Source: Caldalkalibacillus salinus (lineage in GTDB: Bacteria > Bacillota > Bacilli > Caldalkalibacillales > JCM-10596). Taken from it: a DNA stretch of 64,000 bases. Each line of letters begins with the position of its first letter. Position 1 is the stretch's first letter. The translations under genes and the position numbers were made by a program. The notes beneath the pieces are model-generated. The model was not told the origin of the DNA and made no database searches. It saw only the letters and a program-made list of their open reading frames with translations. Shown here piece after piece: positions 8,834-17,370 of this stretch. Where the stretch lies: assembly GCF_016745835.1 (NCBI RefSeq), contig NZ_JAERVL010000027.1:1-64000 (forward strand). Direction: 5' to 3'.

Positions 8834-9457
8834 ATGGACCTGAACAGTATTCTATCATTTTTAGGTGTTGCGATATTACTCACCGTCATGCCCGGTCCAG
8901 ACATTTTGTTTGTGATGGCCCAGAGCATGTCCCAAAACAGTAAGGCAGGTATAACAACGGCGTTAGGTTTGTGTACTGGCCTCGTCGTCCACATTACAGC
9001 AGCCACTGTTGGTATTTCTGCTTTGATCTATCAATCTGCTATCGCCTTTGCTATTGTCAAATATGCTGGGGCTGCCTATCTCCTATTCTTAGCTTGGCAA
9101 GCATTCCACGAAAAAGAAACAGACGTGTCATTTGAACAGCAAGAACCCAAGATGAGCAATAAGCTATTTCGAAAAGGCGTGCTCATGAATCTACTCAACC
9201 CAAAAGTGTCTTTATTCTTCCTTGCCCTTCTTCCTCAATTCGTGCATCATGAAACAGGGTATGTTCCTGTACAAATGTTGCTATTAGGCTTACTTTTCTT
9301 AGTGCAAGCTTTTATTGTATTTTCTCTCGTCAGCATTTTTTCATATAAGGTCAAAGCCTTATTATTGAACAAGCCTGTCATCATGGGTCGTATTAATATT
9401 GTCAAAGGCGTGTTGCTGGCGATGATCGGGTTACAAATCGCATTGAGCGAAAAATAA
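8834..9457 (+). CDS. LysE/RhtB-family amino acid exporter
   Basis: 207 residues, six hydrophobic segments, ATG behind AGGAGGAGTATAC. The N-terminal VMPGPDILFVMAQSMSQNSKAGITTALGLCTG stretch (given here in family terms) and GVLMNLLNPKVSLFFLALLPQF are the hallmarks of RhtB/LysE transporters that export amino acids or related metabolites. The substrate cannot be inferred. The next gene follows after 49 nt on the same strand and may be cotranscribed. Confidence 0.88.
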   Translation: MDLNSILSFLGVAILLTVMPGPDILFVMAQSMSQNSKAGITTALGLCTGLVVHITAATVGISALIYQSAIAFAIVKYAGAAYLLFLAWQAFHEKETDVSFEQQEPKMSNKLFRKGVLMNLLNPKVSLFFLALLPQFVHHETGYVPVQMLLLGLLFLVQAFIVFSLVSIFSYKVKALLLNKPVIMGRINIVKGVLLAMIGLQIALSEK

Positions 9458-9506
9458 TGTTTCGTACATTTAACAAACAGAGACAACAACTAGAGGGTGT
9501 GATACG

Positions 9507-9839
9507 TTGAAGGACATAAAAAAAATCCTATTCTATGCTTTACTTGGATTAATGGCCGTTGGCTTTGTCTTCGGCACAGGGTTCCAAGGTCAGCGCGTTG
9601 AATCTCATGATGAACTAGCACATGCTTTTCCCATGAAGACGGGGTTCCCGTTTAAATTTGCAGAATTGCGTTACCCACATATTGATCCGCCCTTGCCATG
9701 GACTTACAGTGGTAACTGTTGTTCATTCTACATGACATCTTGGATTCATTTTTGGTTGTCTGTTGCCGTTGTATTTATATTTCTCCTTGTGATAACGAAG
9801 ATAACAATGACCTTAATAAGAAAATCTGAGCAATCTTAA
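9507..9839 (+). CDS. Small membrane protein of unknown function
   Basis: 110 residues from a TTG start with GAGGGTGTGATACG upstream. A signal-like hydrophobic segment (about 6-25) and a second one near residues 78-100 bracket an extracytoplasmic part with the uncommon pair Asn-Cys-Cys (SGNCCSFYMTSW) and several aromatic residues. I do not recognise a family. Its position after the LysE exporter and before a strong terminator suggests a two-gene unit. Confidence 0.6.
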   Translation: MKDIKKILFYALLGLMAVGFVFGTGFQGQRVESHDELAHAFPMKTGFPFKFAELRYPHIDPPLPWTYSGNCCSFYMTSWIHFWLSVAVVFIFLLVITKITMTLIRKSEQS

Positions 9840-9842
9840 CAC

Positions 9843-9872
9843 AAAAAAGGATGGCCCTGACCATCCTTTTTT
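9843..9872. terminator. Bidirectional intrinsic terminator
   Basis: AAAAAAGGATGG and CCATCCTTTTTT form a perfect 12-bp stem around the loop CCCTGA. It serves the plus-strand pair before it and the converging DUF2157 gene. Confidence 0.88.
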
Positions 9873-9919
9873 ATAAACTGAAGGCCAAAATGCTACTAAT
9901 CACAACACCTAAACGTTCC

Positions 9920-12181
9920 TCACTTAAGCCCTCGTAATATAGCGTTCCCGTTCTCTGATACCCGTACAATTGCCGCTCGTTTTCGTTCTGCTTCAGCTCC
10001 TGCCCCCTCAGGTACAAAGTACGTTTCGATACCATACGTGAAGCGGTCAGCTCCCTGGTATCGTCCAGTTATCCATACATCACCCGTTTGTGGCGTATAT
10101 GATCGGTTAACCATCCCTTTATGGCGATAAATATTCGCGTAAGTGTAAAAACCTTGTTCATCCTCTCTTAGTAAGAGTTGTACCTTATCTTTTACACGTA
10201 TATTTTCGTTCCTGACATCAATGTTAGATATGTCGTAGTTTAAGATAACATAATCGCCTTGCAAAAGGCTCCTCGGATCTATGGGTGCTAAGGCTAATGT
10301 AATCTCTTCTCCTCGTCTATAATCATATACATTAACGGCGATGCTCATTGATAAAATAACAAATTGTAAAATGACCAATGCTCCTATAAGTATCTTCTGT
10401 ATGGTTACCTTGCGCCACAGCTTACCGGGGCGTCCATCGGTTACATCACCATCGTTTTCGTCCTGTAACGGTGAGTACACGAGATATGATAGAAACGGAT
10501 GCCTTTGATCGCTTTTCCTATCTAGGTGGCGTAACTGTGCTTCGCCTAACTGTCGATCCAACCACAGACCAACCGCCAAAAAGAGGATGGACAAAACCAA
10601 TAAAGCGATAGACTTGTGTAGTAATAGCCACAACCAATCATAGTATTTCACCCCAAGGAAAAACACCCAGAACCCTAGTGAAAACCAGAATAACAACGTC
10701 TGATGCGTTTTGTTATAAAAATAGACGAGGGCTGTAAATATAATAAAATAGCCAGCGTCAATGACGATATACCATTCAGGATGTGAATGCATCAGTGCTG
10801 CCAGCATAGCAACACCAAAGAAAAAGAAAGATAACCCCTTCAATCTATATGCTTTTAGACGTTCCCCCCGACCAAGAAGGTACGCGACACAATTAAATGC
10901 AGCGAGACATAATTGTGCCGTGAGTTCATGTATGCCCATTACTTCGATTAACATGGCATAAAATGCGATATTAATAAATAAATAAACGAGTATCCGAGCA
11001 TAAATGGATGGGCTGAGAACCCAACACACACCGTAGATTAAGAGTACAAGTGGTCCTAACACAGATCCTGATATGACGAATGGAATCAAACTAACGACTA
11101 AGCCCGCAAATAAAAACGTGTATCCCACCATTGGAGGTATTCTGCTGAAAGACAGAACGGCAAGCACACACATACATAAGCCTAAAATGATGTAAATGAG
11201 CCACTCGGTGATATCGAGTATCATATAGAAAAAGCCAATCACACTAAGCAGTAATATGACGGTTCCTACGACAGAAGAAACGACAACGAATCCTCGTTTC
11301 CACAGTGACGAATGGATACGCTTAAACACCCATACACTGAACACGAGAAAGACAATCAAGCTTATGATGACAAAATAAACCAGGTCTCCATGAAAGTAGC
11401 GAACAATCCATTCTATAAGCCGGAAGAAAACATACACGGACAATAAAATGGTCCAAATGATGAACATAGGGTTATGATGTCTCCTTTTAAGGAGGTACCC
11501 TTGCCATAATAGGTAACCTATAAAAAATGCGTTCAACACATATATCCAACTGCTTGTGAAATGGACGGTTGACGTGCTCCAAATGAGCATCAGGATACCC
11601 ACAATAAAACTGACATATTGTAAAACTTTATGACGAACGAGGGCGTAACAGAGTAAGTTTAAAAGGCCGAGCGCAGAGAAAATGAAAATCCGCTGTACAT
11701 CGTCCCAGTAATAGGTATAAGCGCTTGGAAAGAAATAAAAGTAGTAACTGAGATGAAAAAGGACATAGGATAACAAAAGATAAAAGGGATGTTTGCTTAC
11801 CCAAGCAAATCCAAGCGACGGGATCAGCCATAATAAAAATAAGATATAACTGTCTGCATGTGAATTATAAATTTGACCGACGAGTGCTAGACTAGCCCCA
11901 AATGCCAACGAACCCGCCATGAATAACCAAGCCGCCAACTGTTTGTGCCTATTGAAACTGACATTAAAAATCGTACTCAGGACATAGATGAAGGCTAAAA
12001 GGGAGACAGAGAAACCTAACTTTTCTATCCTTGCGAACCCCTGCCAGTTAGCGGCTATAAAATAGATGGCCGACGCTAGTAATAATCCAATGGATAATAT
12101 GTAACTCATGCGGGAGGCGTGTATCATATCATGTATCAGTGTCCTTTCTTGTTCAATTATTTCATCATGCTTCACTAACAT
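9920..12181 (-). CDS. DUF2157/GDYXXLXY multi-domain membrane protein
   Basis: 753 residues. The first 400 or so residues are about a dozen transmembrane helices that begin with a DUF2157-like region (YFIAANWQGF). A second hydrophobic block follows. The C-terminal soluble part carries LLQGDYVILNYDI, the motif that names the GDYXXLXY domain. These parts occur as separate neighbouring genes or as fusions in many bacteria; the function is not known. The gene lies downstream of cobO on the same strand without a visible terminator, so it may receive read-through from the cobalamin operon. No good Shine-Dalgarno precedes the ATG. Confidence 0.8.
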   Translation of the reverse strand: MLVKHDEIIEQERTLIHDMIHASRMSYILSIGLLLASAIYFIAANWQGFARIEKLGFSVSLLAFIYVLSTIFNVSFNRHKQLAAWLFMAGSLAFGASLALVGQIYNSHADSYILFLLWLIPSLGFAWVSKHPFYLLLSYVLFHLSYYFYFFPSAYTYYWDDVQRIFIFSALGLLNLLCYALVRHKVLQYVSFIVGILMLIWSTSTVHFTSSWIYVLNAFFIGYLLWQGYLLKRRHHNPMFIIWTILLSVYVFFRLIEWIVRYFHGDLVYFVIISLIVFLVFSVWVFKRIHSSLWKRGFVVVSSVVGTVILLLSVIGFFYMILDITEWLIYIILGLCMCVLAVLSFSRIPPMVGYTFLFAGLVVSLIPFVISGSVLGPLVLLIYGVCWVLSPSIYARILVYLFINIAFYAMLIEVMGIHELTAQLCLAAFNCVAYLLGRGERLKAYRLKGLSFFFFGVAMLAALMHSHPEWYIVIDAGYFIIFTALVYFYNKTHQTLLFWFSLGFWVFFLGVKYYDWLWLLLHKSIALLVLSILFLAVGLWLDRQLGEAQLRHLDRKSDQRHPFLSYLVYSPLQDENDGDVTDGRPGKLWRKVTIQKILIGALVILQFVILSMSIAVNVYDYRRGEEITLALAPIDPRSLLQGDYVILNYDISNIDVRNENIRVKDKVQLLLREDEQGFYTYANIYRHKGMVNRSYTPQTGDVWITGRYQGADRFTYGIETYFVPEGAGAEAERKRAAIVRVSENGNAILRGLK

Positions 12182-12188
12182 ATTACGC

Positions 12189-12233
12189 TACCACATGCTT
12201 CTCTATCACATGTTTCTCTACCACATTTTTCTC
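12189..12233. repeat. Three 15-bp tandem repeats
   Basis: TACCACATGCTTCTC, TATCACATGTTTCTC and TACCACATTTTTCTC follow each other directly, upstream of the DUF2157 gene and after cobO. The copies differ at two or three positions. Confidence 0.8.
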
Positions 12234-12298
12234 AACAGCAACTTTCGTCATCAGAACTTATCGGACATACCTGTTTTCAATACTACTATTTTAACTTT

Positions 12299-12949
12299 TT
12301 AATACTCAAGGCCAAGGATGGCGTTTACCCCTTCATTATAATAGTGCTTTTCTAAGGACATCACCGTGACCAAATCCGCTTGGTCTAATAGCGCGGATTG
12401 AGCGTTACGACCGGTCACAACGACGTCCATACTCCGTGGTCTCGTACGTATCGTGTCCAATACATCCTGAAAGGGCAGGACATCAGCTATAGGAAAACGG
12501 TTAATAGCCAAAGCGTTGTTTAACTCGTCTAAGATCACGAGGTTATACTCCCCTGATTTGATGATATCCTTAGCAAATGTCCACGCTTCACGGAGTGCTT
12601 CACGGTGAACATCAGGCGTTTTGGTCCACGTGAATCCTGCGCCCTTTTGGTACATATCAATACCGATTTTCTGGAACATGAGATGTTCTCCATACGTCCG
12701 CTGTGGAGACTTAATAAATTGTATGACCACCACACGTTTGCCTCTCCCTGTTGCTCGTAGCGCTAGTCCCAAGGCGGCTGTCGTTTTTCCCTTACCGTCT
12801 CCAGTATAAACGAGTAACTTCCCTTTTTCATTCCGCTGCTGATGACTGATCTTGTTCTGGTGATTGGTCTTGTGCTGAGTGTCCGACTTGGAAGGCTCTT
12901 CTACCTCTTGATCTTTCCATTGAGCGTTCTCTATATGTTTAGGTTCCAT
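12299..12949 (-). CDS. cobO: Cob(I)yrinic acid a,c-diamide adenosyltransferase (CobO/BtuR type)
   Basis: 216 residues with the P-loop GDGKGKTT at about 50-57 in YTGDGKGKTTAALGLALRA and later motifs VVIQFIK and LVILDELNNAL. It transfers the adenosyl group of ATP to the cobalt of a reduced corrinoid, giving the Co-C bond. The first 40 residues are polar and rich in Gln, Lys and His, a typical disordered extension. Its ATG overlaps the cobA stop by one base (TAATG). It is the last gene of the cobalamin operon. Confidence 0.95.
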   Translation of the reverse strand: MEPKHIENAQWKDQEVEEPSKSDTQHKTNHQNKISHQQRNEKGKLLVYTGDGKGKTTAALGLALRATGRGKRVVVIQFIKSPQRTYGEHLMFQKIGIDMYQKGAGFTWTKTPDVHREALREAWTFAKDIIKSGEYNLVILDELNNALAINRFPIADVLPFQDVLDTIRTRPRSMDVVVTGRNAQSALLDQADLVTVMSLEKHYYNEGVNAILGLEY

Positions 12950-13710
12950 TATAACATCACAGCCTTTTCAAACCATTGTATTTTCTCACGTAGCCGAACG
13001 ACTTCACCGACTAAAACGATGGCAGGATGCGTGATTTGATTCCGCTTCACTGCCTCTTCAATCGTAGCTAAATCTGCTATCACAGTCCTCTGGTCCGGCG
13101 TCGTCCCCCACTGTATAACAGCCACTGGCGTCTCTTCTGACTTGCCATGGTCTATCAGTTTATGGCAAATATGCGCAAGATTACCAACGCCCATGTAAAA
13201 CGCAATGGTGTCACTCCCTTTTGCTAAAGCCTCCCAGTTCAATTCATCCTGGTCCTTATCCTCTCTACCATGCGCGGTCACGATCGTAAAAGAAGAGGCG
13301 TGGTCACGGTGCGTGACGGGTATTCCCGCGTAAGCAGGGGCTGCAATACCTGCTGTAATGCCAGGCACAATATCGTAAGGGATATCATGGGCAGCTAATA
13401 TTTCTGCTTCCTCCCCAACACGACCAAAGACACAAGGATCGCCGCCTTTTAAACGAACGACAACCTTGCCTTGTTGACTCTTCTCTATCATCAGCTGATG
13501 AATGTGTTCTTGAATCAGCGCATGCTTTCCTGGTTCTTTGCCACAATAGATAAACTCGGTATCCTCACTGGCATACTCTAGTAATGATGTGTTGATGAGA
13601 CGGTCGTATAGAATGACCTCTGCTTTTTTGATACATTCCATACCATAAACAGTAATTAATTTTGGATCTCCTGGCCCTGCACCTACAAGATAGACTTTTC
13701 CATTTTTCAT
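12949..13710 (-). CDS. cobA: Uroporphyrinogen-III C-methyltransferase
   Basis: 253 residues from the ATG behind GGAGGGAAACAA. It is a SAM-dependent tetrapyrrole methylase that makes precorrin-2 from uroporphyrinogen III, the entry to the corrin and siroheme branches. Seen are GAGPGDPKLITV (residues 9-20), VVRLKGGDPCVFGR, PGITAG and the GIPVTHRD segment. It stands alone without a fused uroporphyrinogen synthase. The SirC-like gene upstream carries the next oxidation step. Confidence 0.95.
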   Translation of the reverse strand: MKNGKVYLVGAGPGDPKLITVYGMECIKKAEVILYDRLINTSLLEYASEDTEFIYCGKEPGKHALIQEHIHQLMIEKSQQGKVVVRLKGGDPCVFGRVGEEAEILAAHDIPYDIVPGITAGIAAPAYAGIPVTHRDHASSFTIVTAHGREDKDQDELNWEALAKGSDTIAFYMGVGNLAHICHKLIDHGKSEETPVAVIQWGTTPDQRTVIADLATIEEAVKRNQITHPAIVLVGEVVRLREKIQWFEKAVML

Positions 13711-13802
13711 TTGTTTCCCTCCACTCAACCAGTCTTGGTCTAACTTTTCTCTGCTCTACAACTCTAGTTATCTACAGATCGCTCTTAATTTACCCTACTA
13801 AA

Positions 13803-14453
13803 CTACCGGACATCGGTACCTGCACTATGCGTGATAAGCGCTAGAAAACGTGCTTCTCTTTCTTCGTACGCTTTTTCTTTTGTTAATCTTAGATACTCAT
13901 CGTCAAGTAATGCTTTTAATATCGCCTCTCTCACCCTCTGATCAGTGACCTGCTCCTGCACTCTTTTTCTGGACTCATATAAAAAATCGAGGTAGTCTTC
14001 ATAAGACGCATCATATCTTTCGGATAACGCTTGTTTGATTTGTCTTGCTAGTCCTGGGCTGGCACCTGAAGTCGAGACAGACAAACGTAACCTACCCCTC
14101 TCCAACGTAGAGGGGACTGTGAACGTACTCTTTGCTTGGTTGTCCACGCAGCATACAAATTGATCAGCTTGCGTTGCGCGCACCACGTGCTTATTCACGT
14201 TGGCATCATCCGTCGCCGCAAACACTAATGTCGCCCCTCGAACATCCTCCGGTTCAAACGTTTTTGGCTTCCAAGCTAATCTTCCCTCGTCTACCCATGT
14301 CTGCATATTAGGGGTGATCCTAGGACTTACAACGGTCAAATAAGCCTCCGCATTTAATAGCTTATTGATCTTTCTCTCTGCCACCGAACCGCCACCGATC
14401 ACAACCACTCGCTTCCCACTCAAATACAACGTCACCGGATAACCATCAGACAA
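13803..14453 (-). CDS. Precorrin-2 dehydrogenase (SirC/Met8-like)
   Basis: 216 residues from a TTG start. The N-terminal Rossmann domain VVVIGGGSVAERKINKLL (about 14-31) binds NAD and the middle part has TFTVPSTLERGRLRLSVSTSGASPGLARQIK-type sequence of the SirC/CysG-N family. It oxidises precorrin-2 to sirohydrochlorin, the substrate of CbiX in the same operon. The length is that of the stand-alone SirC dehydrogenases, which need a separate chelatase; CbiX supplies that here. Symbols sirC, ylnF and cysG are all used for this family. Confidence 0.9.
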   Translation of the reverse strand: MSDGYPVTLYLSGKRVVVIGGGSVAERKINKLLNAEAYLTVVSPRITPNMQTWVDEGRLAWKPKTFEPEDVRGATLVFAATDDANVNKHVVRATQADQFVCCVDNQAKSTFTVPSTLERGRLRLSVSTSGASPGLARQIKQALSERYDASYEDYLDFLYESRKRVQEQVTDQRVREAILKALLDDEYLRLTKEKAYEEREARFLALITHSAGTDVR

Positions 14454-14478
14454 CTACGCCACCCCCTTTCCCCTTGCT

Positions 14479-15525
14479 CTAGTTTGTCGATACGTTCGCG
14501 GCAGAAAAGGTCGCCATTTCTTTCAGCATGCTTGTCGCTGATAAGAGTAATGGAAAAGCGACAGCCGCACCGCTCCCTTCTCCTAAGCGCAGGTCTAGAT
14601 CTATCAACGGTTCCTTACCTAGTAAATGGAGGACCAAATCATGCCCCGGCTCTGCTGATCGATGACTGTTCAGCATATAATCTGTACTTCTTTTGACCAA
14701 CAACTTAGCAATAAGAGCAGCGGTGCCACAGATATATCCGTCTAGTAGAATGGGCACGCGATATTTTGCGGCAGCTAACATCGCGCCGGCCATACCCGCA
14801 ATCTCTAGTCCCCCCACCTTACTCAAGATATCGATCGGATCACGCTTGTCGGGTCGACCACGTTCAAGGGATCGTTCAATGACGTTTTGTTTATGCCTTA
14901 ATTTTGCCTCTGGTATGCCTGTCCCTCTTCCCACCAACCGTGAGACGTCTTCCCCACTGAGGGCAGCCAACACGGCACTACTTGTCGTCGTATTACCGAT
15001 GCCCATCTCTCCTACAATTAAACACCCGATGCCTTTGTCTTGTATCATTTCCTTCGCTTGTTGGTAGCCAATCTCTAACGCTTGTTCCACTTCTTCACGC
15101 GTCAGCGCATCTTCTATAAACATATTCCGAGTGCCGTGGCGCACTTTTTGTCTCACGAGACCGGACGCATCAATATGACCGGACACCCCGATATCCACAA
15201 CTTCTAATACAGCGCCTATTTGCTGGCTAAAGACGTTAATCGCTGCCCCACCCTGTAAAAAGTTACTTACCATCTGTTTGGTCACTTCCTGCGGAAAGGC
15301 TGAGACACCCTCGGCCGTTACACCGTGATCAGCGGCAAATACGATCACGCCTGGGGGAGTAACCGTCGGAAAGGCATCCGCCCTCATCTCCGCTAATTCA
15401 ATGACAAGAGATTCGAGGCGGCCTAAACTCCCTGGCGGTTTTGTGAGTGTATCCAAATAATCACTTGTATGTCTTCCTGTATCCTTATTCAGTTCAGGAA
15501 CGGTAATATCATAGAATCGACTCAT
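14479..15525 (-). CDS. cobT: Nicotinate-nucleotide-dimethylbenzimidazole phosphoribosyltransferase
   Basis: 348 residues, the normal length. It activates the lower-ligand base to alpha-ribazole phosphate for nucleotide loop assembly. Diagnostic segments are KPPGSLGRLE, FAADHGVTAEGVSAFPQEVT, MVSNFLQGGAAINVF, GEMGIGNTTTSSAV, and the C-terminal catalytic Glu region LRLGEGSGAA. The other loop-assembly genes cobU, cobS and cbiB are not in this window, so this gene is separated from its usual partners. Confidence 0.95.
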   Translation of the reverse strand: MSRFYDITVPELNKDTGRHTSDYLDTLTKPPGSLGRLESLVIELAEMRADAFPTVTPPGVIVFAADHGVTAEGVSAFPQEVTKQMVSNFLQGGAAINVFSQQIGAVLEVVDIGVSGHIDASGLVRQKVRHGTRNMFIEDALTREEVEQALEIGYQQAKEMIQDKGIGCLIVGEMGIGNTTTSSAVLAALSGEDVSRLVGRGTGIPEAKLRHKQNVIERSLERGRPDKRDPIDILSKVGGLEIAGMAGAMLAAAKYRVPILLDGYICGTAALIAKLLVKRSTDYMLNSHRSAEPGHDLVLHLLGKEPLIDLDLRLGEGSGAAVAFPLLLSATSMLKEMATFSAANVSTN

Positions 15526-15601
15526 GCGGGTCGGGTCACCTGCCTTCTGTTTTTTTAGTCTCCTATGAAGGGATGGGTCTATTAACGGTTTTAAAGGATG
15601 A

Positions 15602-17254
15602 TTAACTGTTGTCTACAGACATATTTTTTCCCCCTCTTTTACTTGCAATGTCGTCATCATTCTTCATATATTTGTTAATCACCTCAAGTTGCACATGGGA
15701 CCTGACATGAGCGGCTAGTCTATCAAAAGCGGATGATTTCAACTGTTGAAATAAAATAGAAGGTTCATCTTTCCTCGGTAGGCCACTACATGCCCGTCTC
15801 TCATTAAGAAAACCTGTACGAAAGTGGTCATTGTCAAATATCCCGTGGAAATAAGTGCCCCAGACACGTTCGTCAACAGATTTCAAGCCATCTCCTCGTC
15901 CATCCATTTCAATGAGCGGTGAAAAATGTGAGCTCGCGCTACCTCGCTGATTGTCATATAAGATATGGGCCTGATGAGGCTGATTATGATGGGTGTGTCT
16001 GTCAACCATTTCAGATAGGCCCATATGTATTTCGTATCCCTCAATGTCATAGGAAGTGTGTCCAAATTGGAGCCGACCTTGAGAGCGAATGGTGGTTTTT
16101 TCTTTGGTTAGTGTTGTCTTGATTGGCAAGAAGCCGAGCGCTTCTTCTTGTACGCGGGTGGATTCAACCGCATGGGGGTCAGCAATCGTTAATCCTAGCA
16201 TTTGGTATCCCCCACAAATACCGACGATGGCTGTACGCTGCTCTCTGTACAATGAGCTTAATTTTTGAATAAAACCATGATCTTTAAGGTAGATCAAATC
16301 CTCTAGCACATTTTTGCTCCCCGGTAAAATGACAACATCAGGGTGCCCCATATCCGCAGCATGTGTTATAAAGCGCACGCGGCAATCAGGTTCTAGCCTG
16401 AAAGGATCTACGTCGGTAAAGTTAGATATTTTGGGGTAGCGAATGACCACAACGTCAATGGTATCATGCTCACTTACCCCCTCCGTTGGGGAGATATGAT
16501 CACTTTGCCCTTTGTCATAGTGGTCAAGGACAAGAGAGTCCTCCGCTTCGATATTAAGATTGGGCAGGTAAGGAATCACCCCGAGCACCGGTTTGCCAGT
16601 ATAATTCTCAAACCATTCTAATCCGGGCTCCAACAGCTTAATATCACCATGAAATTTGTTGATGATAACCCCGATTACGCGCTCCTTCTGCTGTGGAGAC
16701 AGGAGTTGTAACGTCCCTACTAAGCTTGCAAACACGCCTCCTCTTTCAATATCCCCTACTAAAATAACTGGGGCGTCGGCCAGTTCAGCTACGCGCATGT
16801 TCACCAATTCACGATCATTGAGGTTTATCTCAGCGGGACTTCCCGCCCCCTCTATCACGACTCTATCGAACGATTGGGCCAATGACTGAATCGATTGTTG
16901 TATCAGGTTCAGGCCACGCTCGTAAAACGTTTCTCTGTATTCCCCTGCTTGCATATTCTTGTATGGTTTGCCGTGGACCACGATCTGGGACTCATGGTCA
17001 CGGCTCGGTTTGATGAGGATCGGATTCATATCCGTCGTGGCAATCGTACAGGCTGCTTCTGCTTGAACCCCTTGCGCGCGACCAATCTCTTTGCCGTCTA
17101 AAGTAACATAAGAGTTGAGGGCCATGTTTTGGGACTTGAATGGCGCTGTCCGGTAACCATCCTGGGCAAAAATACGACAAAACGCCGTTACTAGGACACT
17201 TTTTCCGGCATCAGAATGTGTTCCCTGTATCATTAAAAACTGGGCTTTGCTCAT
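15602..17254 (-). CDS. cobQ: Adenosylcobyric acid synthase (glutamine-hydrolysing)
   Basis: 550 residues, slightly long. The N-terminal ATP-binding MinD-like domain begins IQGTHSDAGKSVLVTAF (P-loop variant) and continues FKSQNMALNSYVT. The C-terminal class-I glutamine amidotransferase domain has the nucleophile Cys in GICGGYQMLG and the His in YFHGIFDN. The enzyme amidates four side chains of adenosylcobyrinic acid a,c-diamide. A polar 30-residue tail (KYMKNDDDIASKRGGK) is extra. It is also called cbiP. Confidence 0.95.
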   Translation of the reverse strand: MSKAQFLMIQGTHSDAGKSVLVTAFCRIFAQDGYRTAPFKSQNMALNSYVTLDGKEIGRAQGVQAEAACTIATTDMNPILIKPSRDHESQIVVHGKPYKNMQAGEYRETFYERGLNLIQQSIQSLAQSFDRVVIEGAGSPAEINLNDRELVNMRVAELADAPVILVGDIERGGVFASLVGTLQLLSPQQKERVIGVIINKFHGDIKLLEPGLEWFENYTGKPVLGVIPYLPNLNIEAEDSLVLDHYDKGQSDHISPTEGVSEHDTIDVVVIRYPKISNFTDVDPFRLEPDCRVRFITHAADMGHPDVVILPGSKNVLEDLIYLKDHGFIQKLSSLYREQRTAIVGICGGYQMLGLTIADPHAVESTRVQEEALGFLPIKTTLTKEKTTIRSQGRLQFGHTSYDIEGYEIHMGLSEMVDRHTHHNQPHQAHILYDNQRGSASSHFSPLIEMDGRGDGLKSVDERVWGTYFHGIFDNDHFRTGFLNERRACSGLPRKDEPSILFQQLKSSAFDRLAAHVRSHVQLEVINKYMKNDDDIASKRGGKNMSVDNS

Positions 17255-17313
17255 CTACTCGACACTCCCTTTTCTCACTCTTCACCCTCTTATACATTGT
17301 TCCATGTTTCACT

Positions 17314-17370
17314 TTCAGCTTTTGTTCGCTTGTTCAGCTTTTATTCGCTTGTTCAGCTTTTGTTCGCTTT
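17314..17370. repeat. Three 19-bp tandem repeats across the cbiA stop codon
   Basis: TTCAGCTTTTGTTCGCTTG repeats three times (17314, 17333, 17352) with single changes. The cbiA stop lies inside the middle copy, so part of the repeat encodes the C-terminal KAEQANKS. The period is not a multiple of three. Confidence 0.85.
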
